Below, one piece after another: positions 8,643 to 18,043 of a stretch of DNA of 64,000 nt. This DNA is from Pseudoxanthomonas sp. GM95 (GTDB taxonomy: Bacteria > Pseudomonadota > Gammaproteobacteria > Xanthomonadales > Xanthomonadaceae). Location: assembly GCF_900109775.1 (NCBI RefSeq), contig NZ_FOAX01000002.1, forward strand, positions 620,001-684,000. The letters run 5' to 3'. How positions within the stretch are numbered: position 1 is the stretch's first letter; each line of letters starts with the position of its first letter. A program made the position numbers and the translations under genes. The notes beneath the pieces were generated by a model that was not told the origin of the DNA, did no database searches, and saw only the letters and a program-made list of their open reading frames with translations.

Positions 8643-8710
8643 GTGGGAGCCGCTTCAGCGGCGATCTGGCCTTCCCTATAAAGCCCCATCGCTTCTGAGG
8701 CAGTTCTCAT
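8643..8710. repeat. Decayed REP-like inverted repeat
   Basis: GTGGGAGCCGCTTCAGCGGC plus GAT at 8643-8665 matches the left arm of the intact element at 36070-36137. The expected partner at about 8688-8710 (ATCGCTTCTGAGGCAGTTCT...) is still recognisable but has several mismatches. It lies between soxR and the DUF4426 gene. Confidence 0.65.
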
Positions 8711-8721
8711 TAGGCAAGTTG

Positions 8722-9210
8722 CTAGAACGTCCGCTCAAACCTCAGCGTCCCGCCGCCTTCTTCGCTGCGCACTTCAAGCACGAACCGCAACGTGTCGTGC
8801 GTACTGATATCGACCACGCCGATGTGATCTTCGTACTCGCCGGTGCGCACGGTGCGGAACGCGATGGGCTGCCGGCGCCCGGATAGATCCGTCGCCGTGC
8901 CGCTGACCTCGCCATGTGCCGGCAATTCGTCCTGGCCCTGCACGCGGCGCAGCGCGATCACCACCAGCGCCTTGCCGGCGCCGCGCTCGATGCCATAGGC
9001 CTGCGTGGCCGCAGCCGGCATCGACAGGCTGGGCAGCGCGTTGTAACGCACGCGCAGATCGCCGAACTGCTGCGCGCTGTCCTGCGGCGCGATGGCCTCG
9101 ACCTTGCGCGGCGTTTCGCCGGCCGAGCAGCCGGCCAGCGCCATGCACAGCAGCAGTGGGCGGGCCCATCGACCCGCATTTCGCAGCAGCGTGGCGCGAG
9201 GATCGAGCAT
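8722..9210 (-). CDS. DUF4426 lipoprotein
   Basis: 162 residues from the ATG at 9208-9210. A basic N-terminus, a hydrophobic run (PLLLCMALAGC) and a lipobox LAGC indicate a lipoprotein. The remainder is mostly beta-strand and fits the DUF4426 family (RVRYNALPSLSM... GEYEDHIGVVDI). The start lies 5 bp behind the proC stop, so the two are probably co-transcribed. The pilU-pilT-yggS-proC-DUF4426 neighbourhood is shared with pseudomonads. Function unknown. Confidence 0.82.
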   Translation of the reverse strand: MLDPRATLLRNAGRWARPLLLCMALAGCSAGETPRKVEAIAPQDSAQQFGDLRVRYNALPSLSMPAAATQAYGIERGAGKALVVIALRRVQGQDELPAHGEVSGTATDLSGRRQPIAFRTVRTGEYEDHIGVVDISTHDTLRFVLEVRSEEGGGTLRFERTF

Positions 9211-9215
9211 CTGCG

Positions 9216-10067
9216 TCAGTCGTTGGCGGCCGACAGCGCCTTGCCGCGCGCGGTGGCCGCGGCGATGGCCGCATCGGTCAGCAGCTCGAAACCGCCAGCC
9301 TGGAAGGCTTCGATCGCGGCCTGGGTGGTGCCGTTGGGCGAGGTCACGCGACGGCGCAGTTCGGCCGGCGCTTCGCCCGATTCGGTCAGCATGCGCGCCG
9401 CGCCCAGCACGGTCTGCAAGGTCAGGGCGCGGGCAGCCTCGGCGGGCAGGCCCTGGGCGATGCCGGCGGCTTCCATCGCCTCGGCCAGCAGGAACACATA
9501 GGCCGGGCCGCTGCCGGAGACGGCGGTGACTGCATCCATCTGCGCTTCGCTGTCGATCCACACGGTCTTGCCGGCGCTGGAAAGCAAGGCATCGGTGCGT
9601 GCGCGGCCGGCGTCATCGACGTGTGCGGTGGCGAACAGCCCGGTCACACCCGCGCCAAGCAGCGCCGGCGTGTTGGGCATCGCGCGGACCACCGCCGCGT
9701 CGCCGCCCAGCCAGCGCGAGAGCTGCGCGGCAGTGATGCCAGCGGCGATCGAGACCACCAGCGGCTTGCCCGCCTGGGCGACCTCGGCCAGCGACTCGCA
9801 CACGCCGCGCATGACCTGCGGCTTGACCGCGAACAGCCACAGCCCCGCGCCCTGCACCGCATCGGCGGCGGCCTCGAAGACCCGCACGCCGAACTGGCTG
9901 GCCAGGCCGTCGCGCAGTTCAGCCACCGGTTCGGCCACGCGAATACTGGCCGGCGCCGCGCCGCGCGCGATCAGGCCGCCGATCAGGCTGCGCGCCATGT
10001 TGCCGCCGCCGATGAAGGCCACGGTGTCGGTGGCCGAAGAAGCAGACTGCGGGGACGTGCTGGTCAT
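9216..10067 (-). CDS. proC: Pyrroline-5-carboxylate reductase
   Basis: Last step of proline synthesis: NAD(P)H-dependent reduction of P5C. 283 residues from the ATG at 10065-10067. The Rossmann motif is FIGGGNMARSLIGGL near residue 18. LFAVKPQVM, VSIAAGIT, RAMPNTPALLGAGVTG and the C-terminal signature VSGSGPAYVFLLAEAMEAA are all present. A longer frame upstream adds residues unlike the family. It follows yggS on the minus strand. Confidence 0.96.
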   Translation of the reverse strand: MTSTSPQSASSATDTVAFIGGGNMARSLIGGLIARGAAPASIRVAEPVAELRDGLASQFGVRVFEAAADAVQGAGLWLFAVKPQVMRGVCESLAEVAQAGKPLVVSIAAGITAAQLSRWLGGDAAVVRAMPNTPALLGAGVTGLFATAHVDDAGRARTDALLSSAGKTVWIDSEAQMDAVTAVSGSGPAYVFLLAEAMEAAGIAQGLPAEAARALTLQTVLGAARMLTESGEAPAELRRRVTSPNGTTQAAIEAFQAGGFELLTDAAIAAATARGKALSAAND

Positions 10068-10177
10068 GGCGCGGATGGGTCCTGGAGAAGTCGACCGGCG
10101 GATTATCACCGCTTCGCCGCGTCGAGGCTTCGCCAATGCGGCCTTCGGTGCCGCCGGAGCAGCCCCGTGAAATCAGG

Positions 10178-10858
10178 TCAGCCCTTGGCCGGACGCGCCC
10201 CGAACAACGCCGTGCCCACGCGCACCATCGTCGCGCCTTCGGCCACGGCCAGCGCGCAGTCATCGCTCATGCCCATCGACAGCGTGTCCACGCCCGGATG
10301 CGCCGCCGCCAGCGTGTCGAACAGCGCTTTCATCTTCGCGAAGGCCGCGCGCCGCAGTGCCGGATCTTCATGTGGGGCCGGGATCGCCATCAGCCCGCGC
10401 AGCGCCAGCGTCGGCCGCGCCGCAATCAGGGTGGCCAACGCCTCGACCTCGTCCGGCGCACAGCCGTGCTTGCTGGATTCGTCATCGATGTTGACCTGGA
10501 TCAGCACGTTGAGCGGCGCGCGCGTCGTTGCACGTGCGTCGGCCAGCGCGGTCACCAGCTTGGCCCGGTCCACGGTTTGCACCCAGTCGAACAAGTCGGC
10601 AGCGACTGCAGCCTTGTTGGACTGCAGATGGCCGATGAGGTGCCAGGTCAGGTTTGGGCGCGCCAGTTCGGCCAGCTTGGCCTGCGCCTCCTGCACATAG
10701 TTCTCGCCGAAGACCTGTTGGCCCGCGTCGGCCAGTTCGGCCACGGCACTGGCGGGCTGGAACTTGGACACCGCCACCAGCGCCGGCACTGGCCGTCGCG
10801 CCTCGGTGGCCGCGTTCTGCAGCCTGTTCAGGGTGTCGGCAAGACGCTCGGAAAGCAC
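10178..10858 (-). CDS. yggS: YggS/PLPBP-family PLP homeostasis protein
   Basis: About 226 residues using GTG at 10856-10858; GTG at 10865-10867 is an alternative and no ATG lies close to the domain start. The PLP-binding lysine is in VAVSKFQPAS (K32 in this numbering). GENYVQEAQAK, HLIGHLQSNKA and SMGMSDDCALAVAEGATMVRVGTALFG are family signatures. These proteins bind PLP and influence B6 and amino-acid balance without a known reaction. The gene is divergent from pilT, and its start lies just upstream of the pilT promoter. Confidence 0.92.
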   Translation of the reverse strand: MLSERLADTLNRLQNAATEARRPVPALVAVSKFQPASAVAELADAGQQVFGENYVQEAQAKLAELARPNLTWHLIGHLQSNKAAVAADLFDWVQTVDRAKLVTALADARATTRAPLNVLIQVNIDDESSKHGCAPDEVEALATLIAARPTLALRGLMAIPAPHEDPALRRAAFAKMKALFDTLAAAHPGVDTLSMGMSDDCALAVAEGATMVRVGTALFGARPAKG

Positions 10859-10872
10859 GGTAAACACGCCCG

Positions 10873-10900
10873 TTGGCAGTTGCGGGAAGGGCGCTATACT
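10873..10900 (+). promoter_or_regulatory. Sigma-70-type promoter for pilT
   Basis: TTGGCA (10873-10878) and TATACT (10895-10900) are separated by 16 bp. The predicted start near 10907 leaves a leader of about 54 nt before the pilT ATG at 10961. Confidence 0.65.
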
Positions 10901-10960
10901 GCCTTTCGGGGATGTACGGTTCCAGTTGGCAGCACTTTTCCACAGGGGAAACACTTCACG

Positions 10961-11998
10961 ATGGATATCGCCGAACTACTGGCCTTCTCGGTCAAGAACA
11001 AGGCCTCGGACCTGCACCTGTCCGCCGGCCTGCCGCCGATGATCCGCGTGGACGGTGACGTCCGCCGCATCAACATTCCCGCCCTGGACCACAAGCAGGT
11101 CCACGCGCTGGTCTACGACATCATGTCGGACAAGCAGCGCCGCGATTACGAAGAATTCCTCGAAGTCGACTTCTCCTTCGAAATCCCGTCGCTGGCCCGC
11201 TTCCGCGTCAACGCGTTCAACCAGAACCGCGGCGCCGGTGCGGTGTTCCGTACGATTCCGTCCGAAGTGCTGACCCTGGAAGACCTGGGCTGCCCGCCAC
11301 TGTTCCGCGAGATGGTCCAGCAGCCGCAGGGCCTGATCCTGGTCACCGGCCCGACCGGTTCGGGCAAGTCGACCACGCTGGCGGCGATGATCGACTTCAT
11401 CAACAAGAACGAATACGGCCACATCCTCACCGTCGAGGACCCGATCGAATTCGTGCACACCTCGCAGAAGTGCCTGATCAACCAGCGCGAGGTGCACCGC
11501 GACACGCACGGCTTCAACGAGGCGCTGCGCTCGGCCCTGCGCGAAGACCCCGACTACATCCTGGTCGGCGAGTTGCGCGACCTGGAAACCATCCGCCTGG
11601 CGCTCACCGCCGCGGAAACCGGCCATCTGGTGTTCGGCACCCTGCACACCAGCTCGGCGGCCAAGACCATCGACCGCATCATCGACGTGTTCCCCGCCGG
11701 CGAAAAGCCGATGGTCCGCTCGATGCTCTCCGAGTCGCTGCGCTCGGTGATCTCGCAGGCGCTGCTGAAGAAGGTCGGCGGCGGCCGTACGGCCGCGTGG
11801 GAAATCATGGTCGGCACGCCGGCCATCCGTAACCTGATCCGCGAGGACAAGGTCGCGCAGATGTATTCGGCGATCCAGACCGGCCAGCAGTACGGCATGA
11901 TGACCCTGGACCAGCACCTGCAGGACCTGGTCAAGCGCAGCCAGATCACGCGCCAGCAGGCCAAGGAATACGCCAAGGACAAGCGTCTGTTCGAGTAA
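10961..11998 (+). CDS. pilT: Type IV pilus retraction ATPase PilT
   Basis: 345-residue hexameric cytoplasmic ATPase at the base of the type IV pilus that disassembles pilin for twitching motility. Walker A is GPTGSGKSTT (from about residue 130). The Asp box (TVEDPIEFVH), the Walker B region (REDPDYILVGELRDLET) and the His box (AAETGHLVFGTLHT) are all present. The C-terminal part contains the AIRNLIREDK segment needed for retraction in PilT proteins. The gene is followed 99 bp later by pilU. Confidence 0.97.
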   Translation: MDIAELLAFSVKNKASDLHLSAGLPPMIRVDGDVRRINIPALDHKQVHALVYDIMSDKQRRDYEEFLEVDFSFEIPSLARFRVNAFNQNRGAGAVFRTIPSEVLTLEDLGCPPLFREMVQQPQGLILVTGPTGSGKSTTLAAMIDFINKNEYGHILTVEDPIEFVHTSQKCLINQREVHRDTHGFNEALRSALREDPDYILVGELRDLETIRLALTAAETGHLVFGTLHTSSAAKTIDRIIDVFPAGEKPMVRSMLSESLRSVISQALLKKVGGGRTAAWEIMVGTPAIRNLIREDKVAQMYSAIQTGQQYGMMTLDQHLQDLVKRSQITRQQAKEYAKDKRLFE

Positions 11999-12097
11999 TC
12001 GTTAAACCCGGCCAACGCCTGCGCGACGGTCGGTTGACGAGGGTTTCGTACAGTTTCCCGGCCGCCGGCCCACGGCGTCCGGCACCCGGAGAGACAG

Positions 12098-13228
12098 ATG
12101 AGCACCATCGACTTCACCTCGTTCCTCAAGCTGATGGCGCACCAGAAGGCGTCGGACCTGTTCATCACCTCGGGCATGCCGCCGTCGATCAAGGTGCACG
12201 GCAAGCTCTCGCCGATCACCCAGACACCGCTGACGCCGCAGCAGTCGCGCGACCTGGTGCTGAACGTGATGACGCCGGCCCAGCGCGAAGAGTTCGAAAA
12301 GACCCACGAGTGCAATTTCGCCATCGGCGTGGCTGGCGTCGGCCGCTTCCGCGTGAGCTGCTTCTACCAGCGCAACCAGGTGGGCATGGTGCTGCGCCGG
12401 ATCGAGACCAAGATCCCCAGCGTCGACGAGCTGAACCTGCCGCCGGTCATCAAGACCCTGGCGATGACCAAGCGCGGCATCATCATCTTCGTCGGTGCGA
12501 CCGGCACCGGTAAGTCGACCTCGCTCGCCGCGATGATCGGCTATCGCAACCAGAACTCGACCGGCCACATCATCACGATCGAGGACCCGATCGAATTCGT
12601 GCACAAGCACGAGGGCTGCATCATCACCCAGCGCGAAGTCGGCATCGACACCGACAGCTGGGAAGCCGCGCTGAAGAACACCCTGCGCCAGGCGCCGGAC
12701 GTGATCATGATCGGCGAGGTGCGCACCCGTGAAGGCATGGACCACGCGATTTCCTTCGCCGAAACCGGCCACCTGGTGCTGTGCACGCTACACGCCAACA
12801 ACGCCAACCAGGCGATGGACCGCATCATCAACTTCTTCCCGGAAGACCGTCGCAATCAGCTGTTGATGGATCTGTCCCTGAACATCAAGGGCGTGGTCGC
12901 CCAGCAGCTGGTGCCCACGCCGGACGGCAAGGGCCGCCGCGTGGCGATGGAGATCATGCTGGGCACCCCGCTGATCCAGGACTACATCCGCGACGGCGAG
13001 ATCCACAAGCTCAAGGAGGTCATGAAGGACTCGACCAACCTGGGCATGAAGACCTTTGACCAGAGCCTGTTCGAGCTGTACCAGGCCGGCGAGATCTCTT
13101 ACGAGGACGCGCTGCGCTACGCCGACTCGCAGAACGAAGTGCGCCTGCGCATCAAGCTGGCCCAGGGCGGCGACGCCCGCACGCTGGCCCAGGGTCTGGA
13201 TGGCGTCGAGGTGGCGGAAGTCCGCTGA
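12098..13228 (+). CDS. pilU: Type IV pilus retraction ATPase PilU
   Basis: 376 residues, a PilT paralogue. Walker A is VGATGTGKSTSLAAM (about residues 132-146), followed by the Asp box (TIEDPIEFVHK), the Walker B region (APDVIMIGEVRTREG) and the His box (AETGHLVLCTLHANN). PilU works together with PilT to raise retraction force. The C-terminal tail after YEDALRYADS is longer than in PilT, as expected for PilU. The gene is preceded by a purine-rich site (GGAGAGACAG) and followed by a terminator. Confidence 0.96.
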   Translation: MSTIDFTSFLKLMAHQKASDLFITSGMPPSIKVHGKLSPITQTPLTPQQSRDLVLNVMTPAQREEFEKTHECNFAIGVAGVGRFRVSCFYQRNQVGMVLRRIETKIPSVDELNLPPVIKTLAMTKRGIIIFVGATGTGKSTSLAAMIGYRNQNSTGHIITIEDPIEFVHKHEGCIITQREVGIDTDSWEAALKNTLRQAPDVIMIGEVRTREGMDHAISFAETGHLVLCTLHANNANQAMDRIINFFPEDRRNQLLMDLSLNIKGVVAQQLVPTPDGKGRRVAMEIMLGTPLIQDYIRDGEIHKLKEVMKDSTNLGMKTFDQSLFELYQAGEISYEDALRYADSQNEVRLRIKLAQGGDARTLAQGLDGVEVAEVR

Positions 13229-13255
13229 CTCCGGCGTTTTTCCGACTTGTGGCTG

Positions 13256-13286
13256 AAACGGCCGCGCCTTCCGGTGCGGCCGTTTT
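13256..13286 (+). terminator. Rho-independent terminator after pilU
   Basis: AAACGGCCGC (13256-13265) pairs with GCGGCCGTTT across a 10-nt loop, followed by TTTCG. It lies 28 bp after the pilU stop. Confidence 0.8.
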
Positions 13287-13387
13287 CGTTGGGGCCCGGC
13301 TGGTGCGTCACGGGAAAAGTTTCAGTTGTGACGGAATCGCCGGAGGCCTGCCGGTAGAATGCAGCGCCGCCCACGCCTGCTCCCATC

Positions 13388-14152
13388 GTGCCGCATTCCA
13401 AGCCGCCTGCCGAAGATCCCGCTCTTGCCGCAACGCCGCCCGCGCCCGAGGTGGGGCTGGACGATGGCGGCCAGGATCATTCGCCGCCCGGCGTGGTGGT
13501 CACCTCCGGGCCGCTGACGCCGTCGCCGGATTCGGAAGGCACCGAGATCGACGACCGCGCGTTTCACCATTCGGTCGCCGAGGACGTGCAGGGCATGGTA
13601 CTGGCGACGTTGACGGCCTCGCTCGGCCTGGCGGTGTTCGCCAAGGGCGGGCTGATGATCGGCGGCATGGCCGGCGTGGCATTCCTGACGCACTACGCGT
13701 TCGGCTGGAATTTCGGCCTGATGTTCGTGCTGGTGAACCTGCCGTTCTACTGGCTGTCGGTGCGGCGCATGGGCTGGGAGTTCACCCTCAAGACCTTTGC
13801 CGCCGTGGCCGCGTGCGGCGTGCTGACCGACCTGCTGCCGCGTTGGGCGCCGTATGCGCAGGTGACGCCGCTGTATTCGGCGCTGGTCGGTGGCGCGCTG
13901 GTGGGCATGGGCATCCTGTTCTTCATCCGCCACCACGCCAGCCTGGGCGGCGTCGGCATCCTCGCCGTCTACCTGCAGCGTGCGCACGGCATCAGCGCGG
14001 GCAGGGTGCAGATGAGTTTCGACGCGATGCTGATGGTGGTGGCGTGCTTCACCCTAGCCCCAATGCAGGTGCTGTATTCGGCGCTGGGCGCGGTGGTGTT
14101 GAGCCTGGTGCTGATGTTCAACCATCGGCCGCATCGGTATATGGGCGTTTGA
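13388..14152 (+). CDS. YitT-family (DUF161) integral membrane protein
   Basis: 254 residues starting with GTG at 13388. The first ~60 residues are polar and Pro/Asp-rich, which is an unusual cytosolic extension. Then follow about five hydrophobic helices with GLAVFAKGGLMIGGMAGVAFL, GLMFVLVNLPFYWLSVRRMG and ALVGGALVGMGILFFIRHHASLGGVGILA. These match YitT/YpjC-type membrane proteins, whose substrates are unknown. A TAGAAT hexamer at 13355-13360 could be its -10 element. The gene stands alone. Confidence 0.75.
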   Translation: MPHSKPPAEDPALAATPPAPEVGLDDGGQDHSPPGVVVTSGPLTPSPDSEGTEIDDRAFHHSVAEDVQGMVLATLTASLGLAVFAKGGLMIGGMAGVAFLTHYAFGWNFGLMFVLVNLPFYWLSVRRMGWEFTLKTFAAVAACGVLTDLLPRWAPYAQVTPLYSALVGGALVGMGILFFIRHHASLGGVGILAVYLQRAHGISAGRVQMSFDAMLMVVACFTLAPMQVLYSALGAVVLSLVLMFNHRPHRYMGV

Positions 14153-14177
14153 TTTGGCTGCCTTGCGGTCTTTTTCC

Positions 14178-14718
14178 TAAAGCAAAGGCTTTCGCACGAC
14201 TTCGTCGCGCGACCCACTTTCTTTGCTCGTGCAAAGAAAGCTGGGCAAAGAAACACGCCCCGGGCAGCACGCCCTCGCGGTGCGAGGGTCCGCTACGGGT
14301 CGAGGGATTTTTCGAAGGGACATCCATGTCCCGTCGAAAAACGCCGTGCATCCATGCACGGCGCCCTGCGGGTCTGATCCTCGGCCCTTCGCCGTGCCTT
14401 ACGGGGATCTCAAAGTCCAAAGCAAAGCAAGAACCGAAGCGATCTTGCTTCGGCTCTTGCTTTGCTTTTGATCTGCCGGTCCCTTGAGGTTGGGCGGAGG
14501 GCGACGGGTTAAAACCCGAAGGGCGACGCGCAGGACGCGCGTCGTTTTTGGAAGGGACATGGATGTCCCTTCCAAAAATTCCCGACGGCCGCAGCGGACT
14601 TTTCGCAAAGCGAAAAGCCGACCGCCAGGGTGTGCTTTCTTTGGCCTAGCCTTTCTTTGCACAAGCAAAGAAAGGTAGGTCGGGTGGCGAAGCCGCACGA
14701 AAGCTTTTGCTGCTAAAA
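14178..14718. repeat. Large imperfect inverted repeat, two arms of about 260 bp
   Basis: The 585-bp gap after the YitT gene holds no credible gene. The left arm (about 14178-14440), read forward, matches the right arm (about 14448-14718) read on the other strand. Shared blocks include CTTTCTTTGCTCGTGCAAAG / CTTTCTTTGCTTGTGCAAAG, GAAGGGACATCCATGTCCC, TCCGCTACGG / TCCGCTGCGG and AAAGCAAAGCAAGA. The centre is CCGAAGC-GATCTT-GCTTCGG. Each arm also has inner hairpins at 14216-14241 and 14656-14681. The transcript would fold into one very long stem. No transposase is nearby. Confidence 0.8.
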
Positions 14719-14738
14719 AATCAGCAAAGCGCGGAGAA

Positions 14739-15308
14739 CTACTTCTTCGTCTTCGCCGACTTCAACGGTTTCGCCACCTGCATCCACGCCGGCTTGCACT
14801 TCGCCGCCGCCGCGAACGCCGGACATCCCTCGTGATGCGCGCCCGGCAGATACCCCAGGCTCATCAAGAACTCGCCAGTGATCTCGCCGCCGGTGAAGCG
14901 AAAGGTCTTCTTGAACAGCTTCACCCAGTCCGCTTTTTCCAGCGGATGGTGCGCATCCAGCCACGCGGCGAAGCTGCCGTGTGAGGCGCGCAGGGTCTGG
15001 ATGACCTGGGCGTTGTGGATCGCGGCCAGGACCTTGAGCCGGTTGCGGATGATGCCGGCGTCACCCATCAGGCGCGCGATGTCGGCCTCGCCATAGTCGG
15101 CCACGGCATCCACGTCGAAGCCGCTGTATGCGGCGCGGAAGGCCTCGCGCTTGCGCAGGATGGTTTCCCAGCTCAGGCCGGCCTGGTTGATCTCCAGCAG
15201 CAGGCGCTCGAACAGCACCGCTTCCTCGCGCTGCGGGAAGCCGTATTCGGTGTCGTGGTAGCGCCCGTGGATCGGGTGGCCGGGGGCGATGGCGCAGTAG
15301 CCGCTCAT
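14739..15308 (-). CDS. tag: DNA-3-methyladenine glycosylase I
   Basis: Base-excision repair enzyme that removes 3-methyladenine. 189 residues. The N-terminal YCAIA... and RYHDTEYGFPQ segment, FERLLLEINQAGLSWETILRKREAFR, and the C-terminal HHEGCPAF supply the usual zinc cysteine/histidine positions and the helix-hairpin-helix fold. The C-terminus ends in a basic tail (KPLKSAKTKK). It lies 38 bp downstream of recQ on the same strand, between recQ and the large inverted repeat. The ATG at 15308 is the family start. Confidence 0.94.
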   Translation of the reverse strand: MSGYCAIAPGHPIHGRYHDTEYGFPQREEAVLFERLLLEINQAGLSWETILRKREAFRAAYSGFDVDAVADYGEADIARLMGDAGIIRNRLKVLAAIHNAQVIQTLRASHGSFAAWLDAHHPLEKADWVKLFKKTFRFTGGEITGEFLMSLGYLPGAHHEGCPAFAAAAKCKPAWMQVAKPLKSAKTKK

Positions 15309-15346
15309 GCGGGCAGTCCGTTATCGGTGAAAGGAAGAGGCGGGCA

Positions 15347-17155
<1,809 letters not shown>

Positions 17156-17196
17156 GCGTACAGGATACCGGGCCGGCGTCTCATCCCCCAGACGCA

Positions 17197-17223
17197 CAAC
17201 GCCCGGCGCAGGGCCGGGCGTTG
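17197..17223. other. GC-rich stem-loop upstream of recQ
   Basis: CAACGCCCGGC (17197-17207) pairs perfectly with GCCGGGCGTTG (17213-17223) across a GCAGG loop. There is no T tract, so it may be a transcript stabiliser or a weak terminator for dps read-through. Confidence 0.5.
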
Positions 17224-17289
17224 GTGGAAAGCCTTGTCGGAAATCGCTGACGTTTTGCTTCAATCCCCCGGCCAACTTGCTGGAGGAAA

Positions 17290-17381
17290 GCCCCCTTGAG
17301 TCAAGGGGGCGCGCCGAAGGCGCGGGGATCTGGCCAGCGAGTGAGCAGGGGCCCAAGGTTTCGCCTACGGCGGAACCTTGG
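17290..17381. repeat. Multi-hairpin intergenic element downstream of dps
   Basis: Three successive inverted repeats: GCCCCCTTGA/TCAAGGGGGC (17290-17310), CGCGCC/GGCGCG (17310-17324), and CCAAGGTT/AACCTTGG with inner CGCC/GGCG (17353-17381). The block lies in the 257-bp gap between dps and recQ and would form the 3' UTR of dps. The composition looks like a dispersed Xanthomonadaceae intergenic element; that is an impression, not a search result. Confidence 0.6.
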
Positions 17382-17413
17382 GGTAAGCCCGCAGGGGCGA
17401 CGCCCCGAAGGGA

Positions 17414-17959
17414 TTACTGCAGGAGCGAACGCAGCATCCACGCGTACTTCTCGTGGGTGTTCAGGCGCTGGGTCATCAGGTCCACGGTCGGGTCGTCGTG
17501 GCCGTCGTCGGCGGTCTTGAGCGTCACGCGGGCGGTGCGGCAGACGGCCTCGTTGCCGACCACCAGCTGACGGACCATTTCCTTCCAGTCGGCGCTGTTG
17601 GACAGGCCGGGTTCCTCGGGGATTGAGGTCAGCTTGACGAACTCGGCGTAAGAGCCCGGCGCGTTGTAGCCCAGGGCGCGGATGCGCTCGGCCACTTCAT
17701 CCAGCGCGCCCCACTGCTCGGTGTACTGGCCTTCGAACATGGTGTGCAGCGAATTGAACATCGGCCCGGTCACGTTCCAGTGGAAGTTGTGGGTCTTCAG
17801 GTACAGCGTGTAGGCATCGGCCAGGAAATGCGACAGGCCATCGGCGATCTCCTTGCGGGCGCCGGTGGAAATGCCGATGTCCACGTTCGGCGCGCTGGGG
17901 GCGGCGGCGAGCGGGGTGGCCTTCTTCTTGGTCTTCGTAGCGGGTTTGGACTTGGCCAT
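17414..17959 (-). CDS. dps: Dps-family DNA-binding ferritin-like protein
   Basis: 181 residues. The lysine-rich N-terminus (KSKPATKTKKKAT) is the kind of tail used to bind and compact DNA. The mini-ferritin core carries LKTHNFHWNVTGPMFNSLH and EGQYTEQWGALDEVAERI, which supply the inter-subunit ferroxidase His/Asp/Glu residues. It oxidises iron with peroxide and protects DNA in stress and stationary phase. The gene is divergent from hrpA across an AT-rich spacer. A canonical OxyR site was not convincing there. Confidence 0.93.
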   Translation of the reverse strand: MAKSKPATKTKKKATPLAAAPSAPNVDIGISTGARKEIADGLSHFLADAYTLYLKTHNFHWNVTGPMFNSLHTMFEGQYTEQWGALDEVAERIRALGYNAPGSYAEFVKLTSIPEEPGLSNSADWKEMVRQLVVGNEAVCRTARVTLKTADDGHDDPTVDLMTQRLNTHEKYAWMLRSLLQ

Positions 17960-17983
17960 GTCAGGCTCCTGGTCAGTGGCGAT

Positions 17984-18042
17984 GGTTCACAATAAACACG
18001 ATAGATAAAGATTAGTAATCAAAAGATCTAGAACAATCGATT
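17984..18042. promoter_or_regulatory. AT-rich divergent promoter region of dps and hrpA
   Basis: A run of about 59 bp, much more AT-rich than its surroundings, fills the spacer between the dps and hrpA starts. On the minus strand it offers TTGTTC then TAATCT with a 16-bp spacer as possible promoter elements for dps. The exact elements are uncertain. Confidence 0.4.
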
Positions 18043-18043
18043 C

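Noticed and set aside
14118-14698. Short frames on both strands within the large inverted repeat (99-100 residues, sharing an EGTSMS-type segment)
   Set aside because: Their similarity follows from the DNA repeat itself; there is no ribosome site and they lie in highly structured sequence.
17984-18042. Possible OxyR site upstream of dps
   Set aside because: ATAG at 18001 starts a 7-bp-spaced series, but the next three tetramers match the OxyR pattern poorly.
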